A stretch of DNA of 64,000 nt from Desulfitobacterium dehalogenans ATCC 51507 (GTDB taxonomy: Bacteria > Bacillota > Desulfitobacteriia > Desulfitobacteriales > Desulfitobacteriaceae). The notes beneath the pieces were generated by a model that worked only from the letters and a program-made list of their open reading frames with translations, was not told where the DNA came from and ran no database searches. The position numbers were made by a program, and so were the translations under genes. Positions 1 to 9,534 of this stretch are shown here, one piece after another. Positions within the stretch are counted from its first letter, which is position 1, and every line of letters begins with the position of its first letter. The stretch is taken from assembly GCF_000243155.2 (NCBI RefSeq), contig NC_018017.1, positions 1,922,001 to 1,986,000 on the forward strand, in the 5' to 3' direction.

Positions 1-2
1 TT

Positions 3-626
3 GGTATGTTGCTGGCGGATCTGAAATTAGATTATGTGCGGACCTTTTATGCAGCCTTTTCTCATGATAATGTGCCGGAGATGCTGGCTTTATTCGATGA
101 GATGCATGTCCGGGGGAAAAAGGAGTCCGCCTATGGAGAGAGCTTGAACTATCGTATTGGAGTCACCTATAGCCTCGACCTTCGCTATCGGGGTCAGCAC
201 AATGAATTGACCATAGCCATCGACCGCGCAGATCTGGAGCGTCATAACCTGGAAAACATCGTGCGCTCTTTTCACCAAGAGCACAACCGCCAATATGGAT
301 ATAGCCTGGAGAACAGTCGGGTGCCCTTGGAAGTCCTTTGCCTGAGGCTTTTATATACGGGCAAACGACAGATCGGCTCGGATCTCAAACCTCTTGAAAA
401 GCAATCCCTTTCTGCTCGTCTATTGGGTTATAGGGAAGTCTATAATCCTCATGCCAGGACATATCAAAAGCTCTCCGTTTGGGATGGTACTCAGCCCAGT
501 CAGGAGGTCATCGAGGGGCCGGCTATTATCGAAATGGGGTATACCACGGTGTTCATTCCCCAACATTTTTCGGGGCAATATGATTCCTTCGGTAATCTTT
601 TGATGTATGAGAACAATAACACTTGA
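3..626 (+). CDS. Hydantoinase/oxoprolinase A subunit, C-terminal part (5' end outside window)
   Basis: C-terminal ~207 residues of a HyuA/5-oxoprolinase-type A subunit. The frame is open from base 3, so the ATG at 6 is internal and the real start lies to the left. Proteins of this family use ATP to activate cyclic amides (hydantoins, 5-oxoproline) or, in the acetone/acetophenone carboxylase branch, ketones, and work with a B subunit. Visible are the family's C-terminal domain, the LCLRLLYTG stretch and the terminal EGPAIIEMGYTTVFIP segment. The B subunit follows with overlapping or abutting ends, which supports the assignment. The substrate cannot be told from this fragment. Confidence 0.85.
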   Translation, partial: GMLLADLKLDYVRTFYAAFSHDNVPEMLALFDEMHVRGKKESAYGESLNYRIGVTYSLDLRYRGQHNELTIAIDRADLERHNLENIVRSFHQEHNRQYGYSLENSRVPLEVLCLRLLYTGKRQIGSDLKPLEKQSLSARLLGYREVYNPHARTYQKLSVWDGTQPSQEVIEGPAIIEMGYTTVFIPQHFSGQYDSFGNLLMYENNNT

Positions 627-667
627 ATTTGATCTATTCTTTTAGAAGTTCGGGGGAGGGAAAAGGC

Positions 668-2344
668 TTGCTCATTGAAACCATTGAAGTTACCCTGGTG
701 CAAAGTTCATTGCACTCTATAACGGAGCAAATGGCTCATGCCCTTTTGCATTCAGCTCGTTCTCTCAATCTCAGCGAAGCCCGGGATTTTTGCACCGGAC
801 TTTACGGTTCCCGGGGCGAGATCATAGAGCAGACAGAATTCATCCCCCTTTTAGCCTATACGGTACCCACATCCATCAAAAATATCGTGGATTTTTTCGA
901 GGAAGATATCCGGCCCGGGGATATTTTTATCCACAATGATCCTTTTACTGGGGGCAATCAAGCCACCGATGTCAAAATCGCCAAGCCCATCTTCCATGAA
1001 GGTCGGTTGGTGGCCTGGGCTGCCATCAATGCTCATCAAGCCGATGTGGGAGGGTGCATTCCCGGCGGCTATAACCCCTGTGCTACGGAAATCTGGCAGG
1101 AAGCTCTTCGTATCCCTCCTGTTAAGCTGTTTGATGGGGGAGTCAAAAGAAAGGATGTTTGGCGGCTGATTTTCAGCAATATCCGTTACTCTATTGTGGA
1201 AGACGACATCCTGGCCATGATCGGGGGATGTACCATCGGCGAACGGGAATTGGTCAAGCAGATTGAAAAGTGGGGTTACGAAAGATTCTCGCAAAATCTG
1301 CAAAAGCTTTATGATCAAACGGAAAAGATGGTTCGCGAGGAATTCCTGCGGATCAATAACGGGGTGTACTACGGTGAAAGCATGGCTTATGATGACGGAA
1401 TCAAAGGGGAAAAGGCCATGCCCATTAAGGTTAAGATCACCGTGCAGGATGATCAGATGACTTTTGATTTTACGGGCACGGCGGAACAGACAGCAGGTTA
1501 TGTCAATGCTCCATATCCTGTGACTCTGTCCGGTGTTCTTCTCACCTTGCTCATGTGTCTTGAGTATGCAGATATACCTCGCAATGAGGGTATGTTGCGG
1601 CCGGTTCGGGTGATCGTTCCGGAAGGATGCCTGCTCAACCCCAGATTTCCGGCTGCCACGGGTTTTGGCAATCACTTAGTGGATCAGATCGGCGAAGCTG
1701 TTATGCAAGCCCTCTTCCCCGCCTTGCCGCAAAGGGTCACTGCCGGTTGGAATCATATGCTCTGTGTCCTCCTTTCCGGCCATGACTCGAGGAAAAACAG
1801 TCCTTTTGCCCATATGCTGATCAATGCCTGCAAAGGGGGCGGCGGTGCTTCTTTCGGTGCCGATGGTTATAACCATATCGGCTTCATTGGAGGAGGCGGG
1901 GGAATTGCCGCCCAGGATCCGGAGATGTTTGAACTGGAAGCTCCGGTCCATTTTCACAAATTCGAATATGCTCCGGACTCCTGCGGCTCAGGACAGTGGC
2001 GTGGGGGTCTGGGAGTAGAGACACAGGTGGAATTTTTGGAAGATGTTCAATGCAGTATTTTCGGGGAAGGTCTTGTACCCCAAAGCTGTGCTCCGGGTAT
2101 CTTAGGCGGTCACCCCGGACGATCAAACACCGCAAAAATCATCTACCCCAACGGGGAGGTCTATTACCCTAAGGCCAAGGAATTTATCCCGCTTCTTCCC
2201 AATGGAACACGGTGGCATCAGATCGCCGGTGGCGGTGGCGGCTATGGCAGTCCCCTGGAAAGAGAAAAGTCAAGAGTTCGCGAGGATATTCTGGAAGGAT
2301 ACATTACCCTTGATAAAGCCAAGAAGGACTATGGTTGGGAATAA
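668..2344 (+). CDS. Hydantoinase/oxoprolinase B subunit (HyuB family)
   Basis: Full-length B subunit (558 residues from the chosen start), partner of the A subunit just upstream. The open frame reaches back to a TTG at 623 overlapping the previous stop, but a GGGGGAGG site at 651-659 lies 8 bases before the TTG at 668, and the protein from there begins ETIEVTLVQSSL, matching the usual HyuB N-terminus. Family signatures seen: ERRDF-like EARDF, DIFIHNDPFTGG, ATGFGNH and the glycine-rich C-terminus AGGGGGYGSPLERE. It should form the ATP-dependent amidohydrolase or carboxylase complex with the A subunit. No transporter or regulator is visible in the window to define the substrate. Confidence 0.9.
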   Translation: MLIETIEVTLVQSSLHSITEQMAHALLHSARSLNLSEARDFCTGLYGSRGEIIEQTEFIPLLAYTVPTSIKNIVDFFEEDIRPGDIFIHNDPFTGGNQATDVKIAKPIFHEGRLVAWAAINAHQADVGGCIPGGYNPCATEIWQEALRIPPVKLFDGGVKRKDVWRLIFSNIRYSIVEDDILAMIGGCTIGERELVKQIEKWGYERFSQNLQKLYDQTEKMVREEFLRINNGVYYGESMAYDDGIKGEKAMPIKVKITVQDDQMTFDFTGTAEQTAGYVNAPYPVTLSGVLLTLLMCLEYADIPRNEGMLRPVRVIVPEGCLLNPRFPAATGFGNHLVDQIGEAVMQALFPALPQRVTAGWNHMLCVLLSGHDSRKNSPFAHMLINACKGGGGASFGADGYNHIGFIGGGGGIAAQDPEMFELEAPVHFHKFEYAPDSCGSGQWRGGLGVETQVEFLEDVQCSIFGEGLVPQSCAPGILGGHPGRSNTAKIIYPNGEVYYPKAKEFIPLLPNGTRWHQIAGGGGGYGSPLEREKSRVREDILEGYITLDKAKKDYGWE

Positions 2345-2549
2345 AGTATGGATTTGTCGCAGTAAGACAGCTCTAAATAACAGTTTTTATTTGTCCAAGA
2401 TAGATGCGGTAAGTTTTGTCCAGATGTTTTTGGAAAAAGATATCGGGTTCCACGGCAAGTCCATGTAAGTAGAGCAGACTTCTTACCTCTCTCATGCACT
2501 TCCTATGACTGACGGAGAATGCCTTCCGGTAAAAACTCCGGGTATTAAA

Positions 2550-2588
2550 AAGGCTAATGTCCAACGAGTTCAGTTGAACATTAGCCTT
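2550..2588 (-). terminator. Intrinsic terminator of the cation-pump operon
   Basis: A 16-bp stem with one mismatch (arms 2550-2565 and 2573-2588) around a short loop, followed on the minus strand by a T-run. It sits 10 bases past the ATPase stop codon. The A-run at 2546-2550 gives the minus-strand T-tract, so it mainly serves the minus-strand operon. Confidence 0.75.
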
Positions 2589-2597
2589 GCTGTTTAT

Positions 2598-5246
2598 CTA
2601 AGATCGTCGCAAGAAGGTTTTATAAATCTCCTTAAGAATCAGGGGAATAACAGCTAAGCTAAGGACGATACCCCAGTCTCTTAAGGACAGCATTTGCAGT
2701 TTAAAGGCGCTGGAGAGGAAGGGGACGGAGATGACCGTCAGCTGCAGTAGTAAGCCGACGATAATTGCTCCGATCAGATATTTGTTAGAGAAGAAACCTA
2801 GGGTGAAGATGGATTTAGTGGCGCTTCTCATGGCCAGAGAGTAGAAGAGCTGGGAAGCAGCCAGGACGACGAAGGCCATAGTACGGGCATAGGTGAGGAC
2901 ATCGTCGGGGATCGCCATGGAGCCTAAGGAATAACCGTATTCACGAAGTCCCACATAAAAGGCTACCAGGGTCAACGTGCCGATCAGTACACCGCCGATG
3001 ATGGCCCGGACCCCTGCTCCGTGGGCAAAGAAGCTTTCTTTGGGGTCACGGGGTTTTTGGCGCATGACTTCTTTATCCCCGGGATCGACCCCCAGGGCAA
3101 TGGCCGGCAGGGTATCAGTGATTAAGTTAATCCACAAAAGCTGAGTGGCGAGAAGAGGAACAGGCCAGAAAAAGAGAACCGAGAAGAAGATAGCGATAAT
3201 CTCTCCCAGGTTACAGGAGAGGAGGAAAATCACCGACTTCCTGATGTTGTTATAGATATTCCGGCCTTCCTCAATAGCATGGACGATGGTGGTGAAATTA
3301 TCATCGGTTAAGATCATATCCGCGGCACCTTTGGAGACATCGGTACCGGTTATCCCCATGGCTACTCCGATGTCGGCGTTTTTCAAGGAAGGAGCATCGT
3401 TGACTCCATCTCCCGTCATGGAGACGATGTTGCCATGGGATTTGAAGGCTTTGACGATTTTAACCTTGTGCTCCGGGGAAACCCGGGCAAAGACCCGCAG
3501 GCTGCCGATGCGTTCGGAAAACTCTGCATCGGACAATTCGTCGATTTCAGCGCCGGTCATGCTTTCCTCTATGGACTCAGCGATCCCTAATTCTTTGGCG
3601 ATAGCTACGGCGGTGTTTTTATGGTCTCCGGTAATCATAATCGGTGTGATTCCTGCCAGCTTGGCATCCCGGATGGAATCCTTGACTTCCAGACGGGGAG
3701 GATCGATCATGCCGACCATACCGAGGAGGGTAAGGTCCTGCTCCATCTCCTTGGGGCTGATCATGGTATCAACATCTTTATAGGCGGCACCCAGTACCCG
3801 CAGGGCAGCATCGGACATTTCATCAGCCATACGAAGGTACTCTTTCTTCATTTCTTCCGTGAGGGGGACTACTTTTCCTTCGACTAAAGCAGTGGTTGAG
3901 ATTTTGAGAAGGTTATCAATAGCTCCTTTGGTATGTACCCGGTACCCTCTATCTTCTTCATTAAGGGTGGACATGAGCTTGCGGTCGGAATCGAAGGGAT
4001 GTTCACCCACCCGCTTATGTTCGGCATTCAAGGTTTTTTTCCCCAGGTTAAAGCGATCCCCTAAGACCACCAAGGCAATCTCCGTAGGATCTCCTGTGCC
4101 CTGGCCATGTTCATAGGTAGCGTCCGAGCAAAGGACCAAGGTTTTCATCAGGTCTTTTTCCTGAAGGCTTGCGTTAAAACCGGAGCCCTCCCGGGGAACT
4201 TCCTGCAAATCGTTCAGTGTGTAATACTTAACCACGGTCATTTGGTTTTGGGTCAGGGTCCCGGTTTTATCTGAACAAATAATGTTTACGGAGCCCAAGG
4301 TTTCCACGGCGGGCAGCTTTTTGACAATGGCGTTGATTTTGGACATCCGGGTAACTCCCAGGGCCAGGACAATGGCGACAATGGCGGGAAGACCCTCGGG
4401 TATAGCGGCCACAGCTAAGCTAATGGCGGTCATGAACATCTCAAAGAGATCCCGTTTCTGGAAAAAGGAGATCACAAAGATGAGGACACAGATGCCGATG
4501 GCCAGATACCCCAAAACCTTCCCTAACTCTTCCATTCTTTTTTGCAGGGGGGTCATCTCATCAATCTCTTCGTCGAGAATCTTAGCGATTTTTCCGATCT
4601 CTGTTTCCATGGCGGTCCCCACCACTACCCCTTCCCCCCGGCCATAAGTGGCTAAGGTGGACATGAAGGCCATATTCACCTGATCGCCAAGGGGAGTTTT
4701 AGGGTCCTTAAGAGTTTCCTGGGCAATTTTTTCCGTGGGAACGGATTCACCCGTGAGAGCAGACTCTTCAATCTGGAGATTGGCGCTCTCAATAAGGCGC
4801 AGGTCTGCCGGGATAAAGCGGCCTGCGTCGATGAGGATGATGTCCCCCGGGACCAGTTCCTCAGATGAGATCTCCACGACTTCTCCATTCCGTCGGACCA
4901 GTGTCTTGGGTGTGCTCATTTGCTGCAAGGCTTCGATAGCTTTTTCCGCTTTGAATTCTTGGAACACCCCAATGACTGCATTGAGGACCACCACCAGAAG
5001 AATGATGATGGAGTCCACATATTCTCCGATAAACAGGGTGATCAATGCCGCGCCGATCAGAACATAAATTAGCATATCTTTCAATTGGGCGAAGAACAAA
5101 GCGATTAAGCTTTTCTTGGGTTTTCCTTTAAGCTTATTGGCTCCGTACTTCTCCAAACGGGTTTGGACTTCCTGGCTGGAAAGTCCGGTAGCAGGGTTCA
5201 CGTTGAGCTCTCGAAGTACTTCTTCTTGAGATTTGGCAAACCACAT
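2598..5246 (-). CDS. P-type (P2A) Ca2+-translocating ATPase
   Basis: About 882-residue cation pump of the SERCA/PMR1-like bacterial P2A group. Seen in order: cation ATPase N-domain, TGES actuator loop (~residue 166), the membrane helix motif PEGLPA (~283), the phosphorylation site DKTGTLT (~326), GDGVNDAP hinge, and the M5/M6 residues NLGE and NLITDTLPA that correspond to calcium ligands in SERCA. This points to Ca2+ (possibly Mn2+) export. A TTG at 5264 is also in frame, but the ATG at 5246 has an upstream GGAG and gives the family-like N-terminus MWFAKSQEEVL. It is transcribed after the CDF exporter gene with only ~35 bases between, so the two form a cation-export operon. Confidence 0.93.
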   Translation of the reverse strand: MWFAKSQEEVLRELNVNPATGLSSQEVQTRLEKYGANKLKGKPKKSLIALFFAQLKDMLIYVLIGAALITLFIGEYVDSIIILLVVVLNAVIGVFQEFKAEKAIEALQQMSTPKTLVRRNGEVVEISSEELVPGDIILIDAGRFIPADLRLIESANLQIEESALTGESVPTEKIAQETLKDPKTPLGDQVNMAFMSTLATYGRGEGVVVGTAMETEIGKIAKILDEEIDEMTPLQKRMEELGKVLGYLAIGICVLIFVISFFQKRDLFEMFMTAISLAVAAIPEGLPAIVAIVLALGVTRMSKINAIVKKLPAVETLGSVNIICSDKTGTLTQNQMTVVKYYTLNDLQEVPREGSGFNASLQEKDLMKTLVLCSDATYEHGQGTGDPTEIALVVLGDRFNLGKKTLNAEHKRVGEHPFDSDRKLMSTLNEEDRGYRVHTKGAIDNLLKISTTALVEGKVVPLTEEMKKEYLRMADEMSDAALRVLGAAYKDVDTMISPKEMEQDLTLLGMVGMIDPPRLEVKDSIRDAKLAGITPIMITGDHKNTAVAIAKELGIAESIEESMTGAEIDELSDAEFSERIGSLRVFARVSPEHKVKIVKAFKSHGNIVSMTGDGVNDAPSLKNADIGVAMGITGTDVSKGAADMILTDDNFTTIVHAIEEGRNIYNNIRKSVIFLLSCNLGEIIAIFFSVLFFWPVPLLATQLLWINLITDTLPAIALGVDPGDKEVMRQKPRDPKESFFAHGAGVRAIIGGVLIGTLTLVAFYVGLREYGYSLGSMAIPDDVLTYARTMAFVVLAASQLFYSLAMRSATKSIFTLGFFSNKYLIGAIIVGLLLQLTVISVPFLSSAFKLQMLSLRDWGIVLSLAVIPLILKEIYKTFLRRS

Positions 5247-5281
5247 TGTTTGATCACGCTCCAATCTCTATTGGTATAATC

Positions 5282-6448
5282 TTAAACTAAAGCGGTGACT
5301 GAATTAACAATAACGTTAAGCAGGGGGTCTTTTTCTTTTAGTTTATGAATAATATCCTTTCGGATAGTATCGGCATCGGGTACCTGGGGAGAAGGAACGG
5401 ATAATTCAAAGATCACGTTCATACAGCGATAGCCTATGGTCATACGGATATTATGTGCGGCAAAGGAGCTATTTACTTCCTTTAGAGCGGATTTAACCAT
5501 CTCCTTCATCGCATTAATTTTTTCTTCATCAGTAGTAATGGGATCGATATGAATGACAATAGTGATGTTCAATTCCTCAGAGATGCGCTTTTCAAGGTCG
5601 TCAATAATCATGTGGGCGTCGACACTATTCACAGTGTCCAGGATTTCCGCATGAATGGAGGCAATGGTTCGGCCTGGGCCATAATCATGAACTTTTAAAT
5701 CATGGGTCCCTACAATGTACATTCCTTCACTGACCATATCCTTAACTTGATTAGCCAGTTCGGTATTGGGGGAAGAGCCCAATAAGATATTGATCGTTTC
5801 TTTGGCGATAGTATACCCTGAATAAAGGATGAAAAGGGAGATGAGAAGACCCATGTATCCGTCAATGGCGAGGCCAAAATAATGACCAATCAGTGTGGAG
5901 AGGATGACAGCACTGGTGGCCAAGGCGTCATTGAGACTGTCATAAGCAGTGGCCCTATTTATTCCCGAATTAATGATATTCCCGATGGTGCGGTTATAGG
6001 AGAACATCCAGATTTTTAAGGCTACGGAAAAAAGGAGAATAACCAAAGAAATCCAACTGAAAATGACCACATCTGGATGAAGGATCTTATTGAAGGAGTT
6101 TTTGAGAAGTTCGAAGCCTACCATAAAGATAATAAAAGCAACAACCAGGGAAGAGATGTATTCTATTCTGCCGTGGCCAAAGGGGTGCTCTATATCCGGT
6201 GGTCGGTTGCTCATTTTCGCTGCGATGATGGCGATGATGGAGGAGCCGCAATCGGAGAGGTTATTAAAGGCGTCGGAAATAACGGCGATACTGTTCATAA
6301 AAATCCCCAGCAAAAGCTTAAGTATAAATAAAATCAGGTTGCAGATGATACCTAATACTCCCGCTAAGACTCCATATCTCTCACGAACCCGCTTGTCTGA
6401 GATGTTGTCATATTGAGGAATAAAGCGATGAATGATGAACTTGATCAA
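5282..6448 (-). CDS. Cation diffusion facilitator (CDF) transporter, manganese-type signature
   Basis: 388-residue CDF family proton/metal antiporter with six predicted membrane helices and a long cytoplasmic C-terminal domain. Metal-site residues are visible in TM2 (DAFNNLSD) and TM5 (DSLND). An Asp rather than His at the first TM5 position is the pattern of the manganese-transporting CDF branch (MneP/MntE-like), so Mn2+ efflux is the best inference. The start is TTG at 6448, chosen because AGGAAAGGGG lies 8 bases upstream. The protein carries an extra ~80-residue C-terminal extension compared with FieF. It heads the operon with the P2A ATPase. Confidence 0.88.
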   Translation of the reverse strand: MIKFIIHRFIPQYDNISDKRVRERYGVLAGVLGIICNLILFILKLLLGIFMNSIAVISDAFNNLSDCGSSIIAIIAAKMSNRPPDIEHPFGHGRIEYISSLVVAFIIFMVGFELLKNSFNKILHPDVVIFSWISLVILLFSVALKIWMFSYNRTIGNIINSGINRATAYDSLNDALATSAVILSTLIGHYFGLAIDGYMGLLISLFILYSGYTIAKETINILLGSSPNTELANQVKDMVSEGMYIVGTHDLKVHDYGPGRTIASIHAEILDTVNSVDAHMIIDDLEKRISEELNITIVIHIDPITTDEEKINAMKEMVKSALKEVNSSFAAHNIRMTIGYRCMNVIFELSVPSPQVPDADTIRKDIIHKLKEKDPLLNVIVNSVTALV

Positions 6449-6670
6449 TGGTTTACCCCTTTCCTAAGCGGATGCTTCAAGGCATAGCATCCCAAAGATT
6501 TGTCACTTTGATTCGAAGAAGAAATGAGGTATTATAGAAAGGTATTATAATGGAAGTGTCCTAAGGAAAGTATAGATTAAGATTCTAGACATCGGTAAGT
6601 TGTTCCTATAATATAATAATATCATGCTCAAGATAATTACAAAAATAGCAGTACATAAGGTGGATAAAAC

Positions 6671-7570
6671 ATGATTGACTTTAAAAAGGTAGAGATAAGC
6701 GATAAAGAGTGGGTCAAACCGCTGCTCAGAGCCTCGGATCTTAGCGGCTGTCATCAAAATTTTACGAACTTATTCTCATGGTCGGAGACTTATCATTATC
6801 AGGTGGCTAAAGTGAATGATTACCTCGTTGTCAAAGGACGGCTCGAAGAAACCTATTATTATTTTTATCCGGCAGGCACCGGTGATGTTCAACCGGTCCT
6901 GGAAGAAATGAAAAAAGATGCCCAGGAAAATAACCATGAATTTATTGTGCTGGGAATTTCCCTGGAAAATATGGCGACTTTAAAAGAAGTGTATCCTGAG
7001 CATTTTGAATATGAGGAAATGCGGGATAGCTTTGATTATGTCTATCAGGCTGAAAAATTGGCTTCCCTGGCCGGAAGAAAGCTGCAAGCCAAACGAAACC
7101 ATATCAATCGTTTCATCGCCAACACTACCTGGTCCTTCGAACTCATTACTCCGGAAAATCTGGCTGAATGCTGGGAAATGAACCTGGAATGGTGTCGGAA
7201 AAACGATTGTAAAGATGATGAACAGCTGAGAGCTGAATACTGTGCTGTAAAACGGGATTTTGATCACTTCAGGAATTTGGAACTCGAAGGGGGATTAATC
7301 CGCGCAGAGGGCAAGATCGTGGCCTTTACCATGGGGGAGCGGCTCAATTCCGATACTTATGTGGTACATGTAGAGAAAGCCTTCGGAGAGATTCAGGGAG
7401 CTTATCAAATCATTAACCGGGAGTTTGTGAGATGGATCAGGGAAACCTATCCGGATATTATCTATGTGAATCGGGAAGAGGACATGGGATATGAGGGCTT
7501 ACGCAAGGCAAAACTATCCTATCACCCAGATAAAATGGAAGAGAAATTCTTAGCTCGGTATTTTGCTTAG
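6671..7570 (+). CDS. DUF2156 / phosphatidylglycerol lysyltransferase C-terminal-like protein
   Basis: 299-residue cytosolic protein resembling the GNAT-fold catalytic half of aminoacyl-phosphatidylglycerol synthases (MprF), without the membrane flippase part. Features that match DUF2156: the N-terminal CHQNFTNLFSW segment, the RKLQAKRNHINRF region, and the C-terminal YVNREEDMGYEGLRKAKLSYHP segment. Known members may transfer aminoacyl groups, but the acceptor is not known for stand-alone forms. RBS AAGGTGG precedes the ATG. A hairpin follows and another GNAT-fold gene comes next, so the two may be cotranscribed. Function of this member is not established. Confidence 0.85.
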   Translation: MIDFKKVEISDKEWVKPLLRASDLSGCHQNFTNLFSWSETYHYQVAKVNDYLVVKGRLEETYYYFYPAGTGDVQPVLEEMKKDAQENNHEFIVLGISLENMATLKEVYPEHFEYEEMRDSFDYVYQAEKLASLAGRKLQAKRNHINRFIANTTWSFELITPENLAECWEMNLEWCRKNDCKDDEQLRAEYCAVKRDFDHFRNLELEGGLIRAEGKIVAFTMGERLNSDTYVVHVEKAFGEIQGAYQIINREFVRWIRETYPDIIYVNREEDMGYEGLRKAKLSYHPDKMEEKFLARYFA

Positions 7571-7590
7571 GTAATTATATCATTGTATTT

Positions 7591-7628
7591 TTCCGCTCTG
7601 CTTAAACTGCGTTTAAGGGGAGCGGTTT
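7591..7628. terminator. Hairpin between two acyltransferase genes
   Basis: Strong stem: CCGCTC at the left pairs with GAGCGG at the right, with an inner perfect CTTAAAC/GTTTAAG stem around a 3-base loop. T-richness on either side is modest, so it may act as a weak terminator or an mRNA-processing/stability element between the genes ending at 7570 and starting at 7654. Confidence 0.45.
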
Positions 7629-7653
7629 GACTTTTCACGATAAGGAGATTTCT

Positions 7654-8583
7654 ATGAAGGAAATGCGGCTGGCCCTTTGGTCCGATGTAGAGCGCCTTAA
7701 AGGTATCTGGAAGCTTTGCTTTGGGGATTCGGACTCCTTTATTGACTTTTATTTTACCCAGCGCTTCCAGCCGGAGCAGGTAGCAGTTTATCTTGTCGAC
7801 CATGTCATTACGGCTATGCTTACCATGATTCCAGTCCAATGGCTGGAGGCCCATGAGGGGCAGAAAAGTATCCAGGGTTCTATGCTTTATGCCATTGGGA
7901 CTCATCCGGATTTTCAGCACCGGGGGATTGCCACGGAGCTGATGGATTGGGCCTTAGCATACCTGGGGAAGCGGCAGATGGAATTGTGTGTACTGGTACC
8001 CGCAGAAGCGGAGTTATTTAACTTTTATGAGAGGCGAGGGTATCAGGCAGGATTTGCCCTCCGTGAAGCGGTATTGAACCGCAATGAGATTGAGGTAATG
8101 TGTGCATCCTCAGGCATTAATAGGGAGGACAGATCCGGGTTTGCGGTTTCGGCGGCTGCTCCCCAAGCCTATAACAGCATCCGCAACCAGCTTCTCCGGG
8201 GAGCAACCTATCTAGCCTACAGGGAAGAGGAGGTTGCGTATCAAAAGAAGATCTCCCGGCTTTCTGGAGCAGATCTCTACAAGTTCAATGTGGGGGAAGT
8301 TCAGGGGTGTGCCGCTGTTGAACGTTTGACTGGAGATAAGGTTTTGGTTAAGGAGTATCTGGTTCCTGAGGAGTTTTTTTGTCACGGATTGAAGGCCTTG
8401 GCCCATACTCTCCAGGCTCAGGAGTTCATTATCAGGACCCCTGCCCATGGGGGTCAGGTTATGGGGGGTCAAGTCCGATCCTTTGGAATGTTTAAAAGGA
8501 TAAGTTCACGAGAGCTGGGACCCGTTCATCATCAGAATGAGATATTCGAAGAAAGAGCTTACCTCGGGCTTGCTTTCGACTAA
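7654..8583 (+). CDS. GNAT family acetyltransferase with C-terminal SCP2-like region (Eis-like)
   Basis: About 309 residues. The N-terminal half is a GNAT acetyltransferase: the acetyl-CoA-binding segment GTHPDFQHRGIATELM and the later EAELFNFYERRGYQ strand are clear. The C-terminal half resembles the lipid/sterol-carrier-like domain of the Eis family of enhanced-survival N-acetyltransferases. The TTG at 7627 is also in frame, but AAGGAG at 7642 lies correctly for the ATG at 7654. It follows the DUF2156 gene in the same direction. The acceptor (an amine of a small molecule, peptide or antibiotic) cannot be inferred. Confidence 0.8.
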   Translation: MKEMRLALWSDVERLKGIWKLCFGDSDSFIDFYFTQRFQPEQVAVYLVDHVITAMLTMIPVQWLEAHEGQKSIQGSMLYAIGTHPDFQHRGIATELMDWALAYLGKRQMELCVLVPAEAELFNFYERRGYQAGFALREAVLNRNEIEVMCASSGINREDRSGFAVSAAAPQAYNSIRNQLLRGATYLAYREEEVAYQKKISRLSGADLYKFNVGEVQGCAAVERLTGDKVLVKEYLVPEEFFCHGLKALAHTLQAQEFIIRTPAHGGQVMGGQVRSFGMFKRISSRELGPVHHQNEIFEERAYLGLAFD

Positions 8584-8619
8584 ATTAAACCCGCCTTTGG
8601 GACGGGTTTAATTCCTTTT
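8584..8619 (+). terminator. Intrinsic terminator after the GNAT gene
   Basis: Perfect 10-bp stem (ATTAAACCCG / CGGGTTTAAT) with a 9-base loop, followed by TCCTTTTT, immediately after the stop codon. Confidence 0.85.
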
Positions 8620-8676
8620 TAACGTATTTTATTGTAATATTATATTCGATAGATTAAATATAGAGGAGATGAACAA

Positions 8677-9534
8677 ATGGCTGTCCGTGTGTTAACCGAT
8701 AGCACATGCTACATAGACGATGAAGCGAGAGAAGAATTGGACATAAGACGGGTGTCTTTGAATGTCTCTTTTGGTGATCAATCACTGCGGGAAAGCGATC
8801 TATCCAATGAAGAGTTTTATGAGATGATGGAAGCCAAGGGGATACCCACCTCTTCACAACCTTCTGTCGGTGAACTTTATCAGGAGATGGAAAAAGTGGT
8901 CTCGGCAGGTGAAAGCCTGTGCGGGATTTTCCTATCCTCGGATATGAGTGGAACTTTTTCTACAGCTCAATTGGTTAAAGAAATGATATTGGAAAAATAT
9001 CCTGATGCCCAGATCGAAATCATTGATTCCCGCTCCAATTCCATGCAATTAGGATTTGCTGTTATACAGGGAGCTCGTGCAGCCAAAGCGGAGAAGAGTC
9101 TTGCTGAGGTCAAAGAGATTGTGCTGCAGAATATTAAACGTAGCCGTTTTTTGTTTATACCGGATAATCTGGATTATTTGAAAAAGGGTGGCCGTATCGG
9201 CGGAGCTGGTGCCTTAATCGGCAATCTGTTTAAAATTATTCCTATCCTGACGGTGGAAGAGGGGAAGGTCCTTGTCCTGACCAAGGTGCGGCATAAGGAG
9301 AAAGCCGTGTTGGCTATGATTGATAAGATGCTTCAGGACATTGGCAAATATGGGTTGGGGGAGATTGCCGTTCACCATATCAATTGCCTCGATGAAGCTC
9401 AAGCTTTAGTGAAAAAGATTAAAGATACGGTCACTGCCAATATTAAGGTAATGCCTATCGGTCCGGTGATCGGACTCCATGTTGGCCCCGGAGCCATTGG
9501 GATCGTTTATTACACAGAAAATGATTTGCGGTGA
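8677..9534 (+). CDS. DegV family fatty-acid-binding protein
   Basis: 285-residue DegV (FakB-type) protein. These bind a single long-chain fatty acid and, in Firmicutes, present it to the fatty acid kinase FakA for phosphorylation. Seen: N-terminal VLTDSTCYIDDE, TSQPSVGELY, SSDMSGTFSTA, the DSRSNSMQLG region and KKGGRIGGAGALIGNLFKI, all characteristic. AGGAGA lies upstream of the ATG. Its stop codon overlaps the 3' end of the convergent methyltransferase gene by 25 bases. FakA is not in the window. Nearby genes (PlsY-like, N-acyltransferase fusion) also deal with acyl groups. Confidence 0.92.
   Translation: MAVRVLTDSTCYIDDEAREELDIRRVSLNVSFGDQSLRESDLSNEEFYEMMEAKGIPTSSQPSVGELYQEMEKVVSAGESLCGIFLSSDMSGTFSTAQLVKEMILEKYPDAQIEIIDSRSNSMQLGFAVIQGARAAKAEKSLAEVKEIVLQNIKRSRFLFIPDNLDYLKKGGRIGGAGALIGNLFKIIPILTVEEGKVLVLTKVRHKEKAVLAMIDKMLQDIGKYGLGEIAVHHINCLDEAQALVKKIKDTVTANIKVMPIGPVIGLHVGPGAIGIVYYTENDLR

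Noticed and set aside
851-1675. 274-codon minus-strand open frame inside hyuB
   Set aside because: Antisense shadow; hyuB has conserved motifs throughout this interval.
2373-2564. 63-codon minus-strand open frame between hyuB and the ATPase
   Set aside because: Looks somewhat protein-like (LLYLHGLAVEPDIFF) but has no ribosome site, runs into the ATPase terminator at its start side, and matches no family I recognise; possible relic only.
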